From assembly GCF_013248975.1 (NCBI RefSeq), contig NZ_JABRWH010000001.1:2686001-2750000 (forward strand): DNA of 64,000 nt. The letters run 5' to 3'. This document shows positions 62,018 through 64,000 of the stretch, piece by piece. Below the pieces are notes generated by a model. That model was not told the DNA's origin. It saw nothing but the letters and a program-made list of their open reading frames with translations, and made no database searches. Positions within the stretch are counted from its first letter, which is position 1. Each line of letters starts with the position of its first letter. Origin of the DNA: Neobacillus endophyticus. Its GTDB lineage: Bacteria > Bacillota > Bacilli > Bacillales > Cytobacillaceae. The position numbers were made by a program, and so were the translations under genes.

Positions 62018-62740
62018 ATGAACGAATATGAACTAAAAGTTTATGACGAAGTTGAAACCTGGAAGAGAAGGATGATGGGACGTTCCGGCATGCTAAAAAG
62101 GCTTTCAAAAAAAACTCAAGGAAAAGTCAATGAGTGGATCCCTGAAAAAGTCCATGAGTTAATGACGAATAGTATTAAGGCAATGGTGAAGGCGACATTA
62201 TTCGGTTCTCAGATTACTACCAGCCATAACGATTTACGAGGGATAACTCTGGAAGAAAAAGATGCTACAGTAAGGAAAAAAATTACTTCTTTTCAGAAAA
62301 CAGCTATGGTAGAAGGAGCAGGGACTGGTGCTGGTGGGTTATTACTCGGCTTTGCTGATTTCCCACTATTATTATCCATTAAAATGAAATTTTTGTTTGA
62401 AACAGCAGAAATTTACGGTTTTCATACCAAAGAATACGAAGAACGGTTATTTATTCTCCATGTGTTTCAGCTGGCATTTTCCAGCGATGAAATTCGCAAG
62501 CAGACTTTATCAGAAATTGAAAATTGGGAGGACAGAAAACAGGATTTAATGGAGATGGATTGGCGTAAATTTCAGCAGGAATATCGTGATTATCTTGATT
62601 TGGCTAAAATGTTTCAGCTTGTTCCGGGAATTGGTGCATTCGTTGGAGCTTATGCCAATCATAATTTGCTGAAAACATTAGGAGAAACAGCCATGAACGC
62701 TTATCGACTAAGAATCCTGACAAAAACCCCTGAACTTTAA
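62018..62740 (+). CDS. ecsC: EcsC
   Basis: This protein of about 240 residues belongs to the EcsC family: YDEVETWKRRMMGRSGMLKRL at the start, a Gly/Ala-rich stretch GAGTGAGGLLLGFADFPLLLSIKMKFLFE in the middle, and PGIGAFVGAYANHNLLKTLG near the end. Function unknown; it is not needed for Ecs transport in B. subtilis. GGGGGAG supports ATG 62018 over the in-frame ATG at 62000. Confidence 0.88.
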   Translation: MNEYELKVYDEVETWKRRMMGRSGMLKRLSKKTQGKVNEWIPEKVHELMTNSIKAMVKATLFGSQITTSHNDLRGITLEEKDATVRKKITSFQKTAMVEGAGTGAGGLLLGFADFPLLLSIKMKFLFETAEIYGFHTKEYEERLFILHVFQLAFSSDEIRKQTLSEIENWEDRKQDLMEMDWRKFQQEYRDYLDLAKMFQLVPGIGAFVGAYANHNLLKTLGETAMNAYRLRILTKTPEL

Positions 62741-62758
62741 AGGGTTCAGGGGGCTTTT
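62722..62758. terminator. bidirectional terminator of ecsC and yhaA
   Basis: CCCCTGAAC and GTTCAGGGG are perfect arms flanked by A and T tracts. Confidence 0.85.
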
Positions 62759-62766
62759 GTCTATTT

Positions 62767-63939
62767 TTAAGAATGGCAGTTTACTGCCGCAGTTCCAAGC
62801 GTTTTAGCGGCAATCAGCATTGCTTTCTCATCGATATCAAATTTGGGGTGATGGTGCGGATAACCATCGCCATCAACTGCTGGTTTTGCACCTGTGTAAA
62901 AGAATGTTCCCGGAACTTCCTGCAAATAATAGGCAAAATCTTCTCCTCCCATTTGCGGCTCGGTTTCCTCAATATTCTTAACCTCTTCTACTTCCTTGGC
63001 ACATTCAATCAGGAACTCTGTTTCTTTAGCGTGGTTGATTACTGCAGGATAGCCTCTTACAAAGTTATATTCATATGTACTGTCGGATAAATAGCAGGTT
63101 CCATGGATAATTCGTTCTATTTCATTCTCAATGAATGAACGTACACCTTCATCAAATGTCCGGACAGTACCAATTAGTTTAGCTTTATCAGCAATCACAT
63201 TGAATGCATTTTCTGCTGTAAACGATCCGACTGTGACAACTGCAGCTTCCACTGGATTTACTTTGCGACTGACGATTTGTTGGAGATTTAACACTAGCTG
63301 AGAAGCTGTTACAATAGCATCTTTCGTTTTATGCGGCTGGGCACCGTGTCCGCCTTTTCCTTGAATTTCGATTTCAAACCGGTCAGCAGCAGCCATAATC
63401 GGACCTACTCGATATTGAATCGTTCCAGTTGGTTCACTTGCCCATAAATGGGTGCCAAATATTACATCAACACCCTCCAAACAGCCAGCTTCAATCATCG
63501 GCAATGCGCCGCCCGGTGCGTATTCTTCAGCATGTTGATGAATAAAGACATAATTACCTGAAAGCTCGTCTTTTATTTCATTTAAAGCCTTGGCTAGTAC
63601 TAGAAGGGTGGCAGTGTGACCGTCATGTCCGCATGCATGCATCACGCCTGGAACAAGTGATTTATAGGGTACATCTTTTTCATCTTGTATGGGTAATGCA
63701 TCAAAATCAGCCCGCAATCCTACAGTTTTGCCGGGATTTGCCCCATAGACCTTTGCGACGACCCCATTGCCTCCTACATTTCCTTTCACTTCGATATTCA
63801 ACTGCTCATAATACGATTGAATATATTTAGCTGTTTCATATTCCTGAAAGGATAACTCTGGGCGCTGATGAAAATACCGGCGGATTTCCACCATTTCATC
63901 ATAATAATTTTCTAGTTTGGCAAACAGCTTTTGCAACAT
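62767..63939 (-). CDS. yhaA: M20-family amidohydrolase YhaA
   Basis: This 390-residue metallo-aminoacylase/peptidase has the M20D motifs: LRADFDALPIQ, HACGHDGHTA, HQHAEEYAPGGA (catalytic Glu), FGTHLW, GKGGHGAQPH and GGEDFAYY, followed by HHHPKFDIDE. It removes acyl groups from amino acids, like hippurate hydrolase or N-acyl-amino-acid amidohydrolase. GGGAGGG precedes the ATG. Its place after ecsC matches B. subtilis. Confidence 0.92.
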   Translation of the reverse strand: MLQKLFAKLENYYDEMVEIRRYFHQRPELSFQEYETAKYIQSYYEQLNIEVKGNVGGNGVVAKVYGANPGKTVGLRADFDALPIQDEKDVPYKSLVPGVMHACGHDGHTATLLVLAKALNEIKDELSGNYVFIHQHAEEYAPGGALPMIEAGCLEGVDVIFGTHLWASEPTGTIQYRVGPIMAAADRFEIEIQGKGGHGAQPHKTKDAIVTASQLVLNLQQIVSRKVNPVEAAVVTVGSFTAENAFNVIADKAKLIGTVRTFDEGVRSFIENEIERIIHGTCYLSDSTYEYNFVRGYPAVINHAKETEFLIECAKEVEEVKNIEETEPQMGGEDFAYYLQEVPGTFFYTGAKPAVDGDGYPHHHPKFDIDEKAMLIAAKTLGTAAVNCHS

Positions 63940-64000
63940 AAGGACCCTCCCTAAAGTAAAAAAGGCTCGTTTTCAAACTATTTTAACATTTCCATCCTGT

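Noticed and set aside
1..64000. CRISPR array, tRNA or rRNA genes, prophage
   Set aside because: I saw no regularly spaced direct repeats, no tRNA cloverleaf or rRNA-like tract, and no phage genes on either strand.

Overview
This window is chromosomal DNA from a low-GC, endospore-forming member of the Bacillaceae (Bacillus sensu lato). The evidence is typical Bacillus ribosome binding sites, GTG and TTG starts, many intrinsic terminators, an alpha/beta-type small acid-soluble spore protein, a sigma-G-like -10, SscA, PrsA, Hpr/ScoC, the Ecs transporter, and a long stretch (about 37.2-63.9 kb) in the same order as the yheE-yheA/yhaX-hemZ-yhaR-yhaQP-yhaONM-yhaL-prsA-sscA-yhaI-hpr-yhaH-trpP-hit-ecsABC-yhaA region of B. 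subtilis. I saw no tRNA, rRNA or CRISPR array. The only clear mobile element is one IS1182-type insertion sequence.

Layout. 0-7.3 kb holds a sulfite-reductase-type flavoprotein without its FMN domain, a secreted or membrane-anchored 5'-nucleotidase, an atoDA CoA-transferase operon, and a stand-alone ribA-ribD pair. 7.4-13.5 kb has an ABC exporter and an alanine module (ald, its PucR-type activator adeR, and an amino-acid permease). 13.6-20.7 kb has a class-B-like acid phosphatase, the ycgR-ycgQ His-rich membrane pair, a DUF445 protein and several small proteins. 20.8-25.8 kb has two paralogous CNNM/CorC-type membrane proteins on either side of a MerR gene whose start looks frameshifted. The IS lies between merR and the second CNNM gene, exactly in that gene's terminator. 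26-29.9 kb has a GNAT acetyltransferase, a Fur-box-controlled feoAB operon with its small Cys-rich companion, and an XRE regulator. 30-34.7 kb has a PbpG-like penicillin-binding protein, a 27-residue membrane peptide, fumarase, a spore SASP and a Cys-rich protein. 34.8-37.2 kb has MsmX and a PucR-like regulator. 37.2-42.4 kb is a row of four YheC/YheD ATP-grasp spore-coat-associated genes arranged long-short-long-short, followed by yheE. 42.6-49.1 kb carries yheA, yhaX, hemZ, yhaR, yhzC and the yhaQP exporter. 49.2-54.5 kb has the nuclease genes yhaO-yhaN-yhaM. 54.5-63.9 kb has spore and secretion genes, the regulator hpr, TRAP-controlled trpP, hit, ecsABC and the peptidase yhaA.

The most unusual points are: the 23-bp target duplication of a terminator hairpin around the IS, with IS ends that carry their own inward-facing terminators; the apparent one-base frameshift at the start of merR; the doubled yheD-yheC pair; the FMN-less CysJ-like protein; three degenerate repeats with a possible small peptide gene and its own terminator between hit and ecsA; and several intergenic hairpins or repeats that no annotated gene explains. 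All family assignments come from reading motifs and from memory of homologues. No database search was run.
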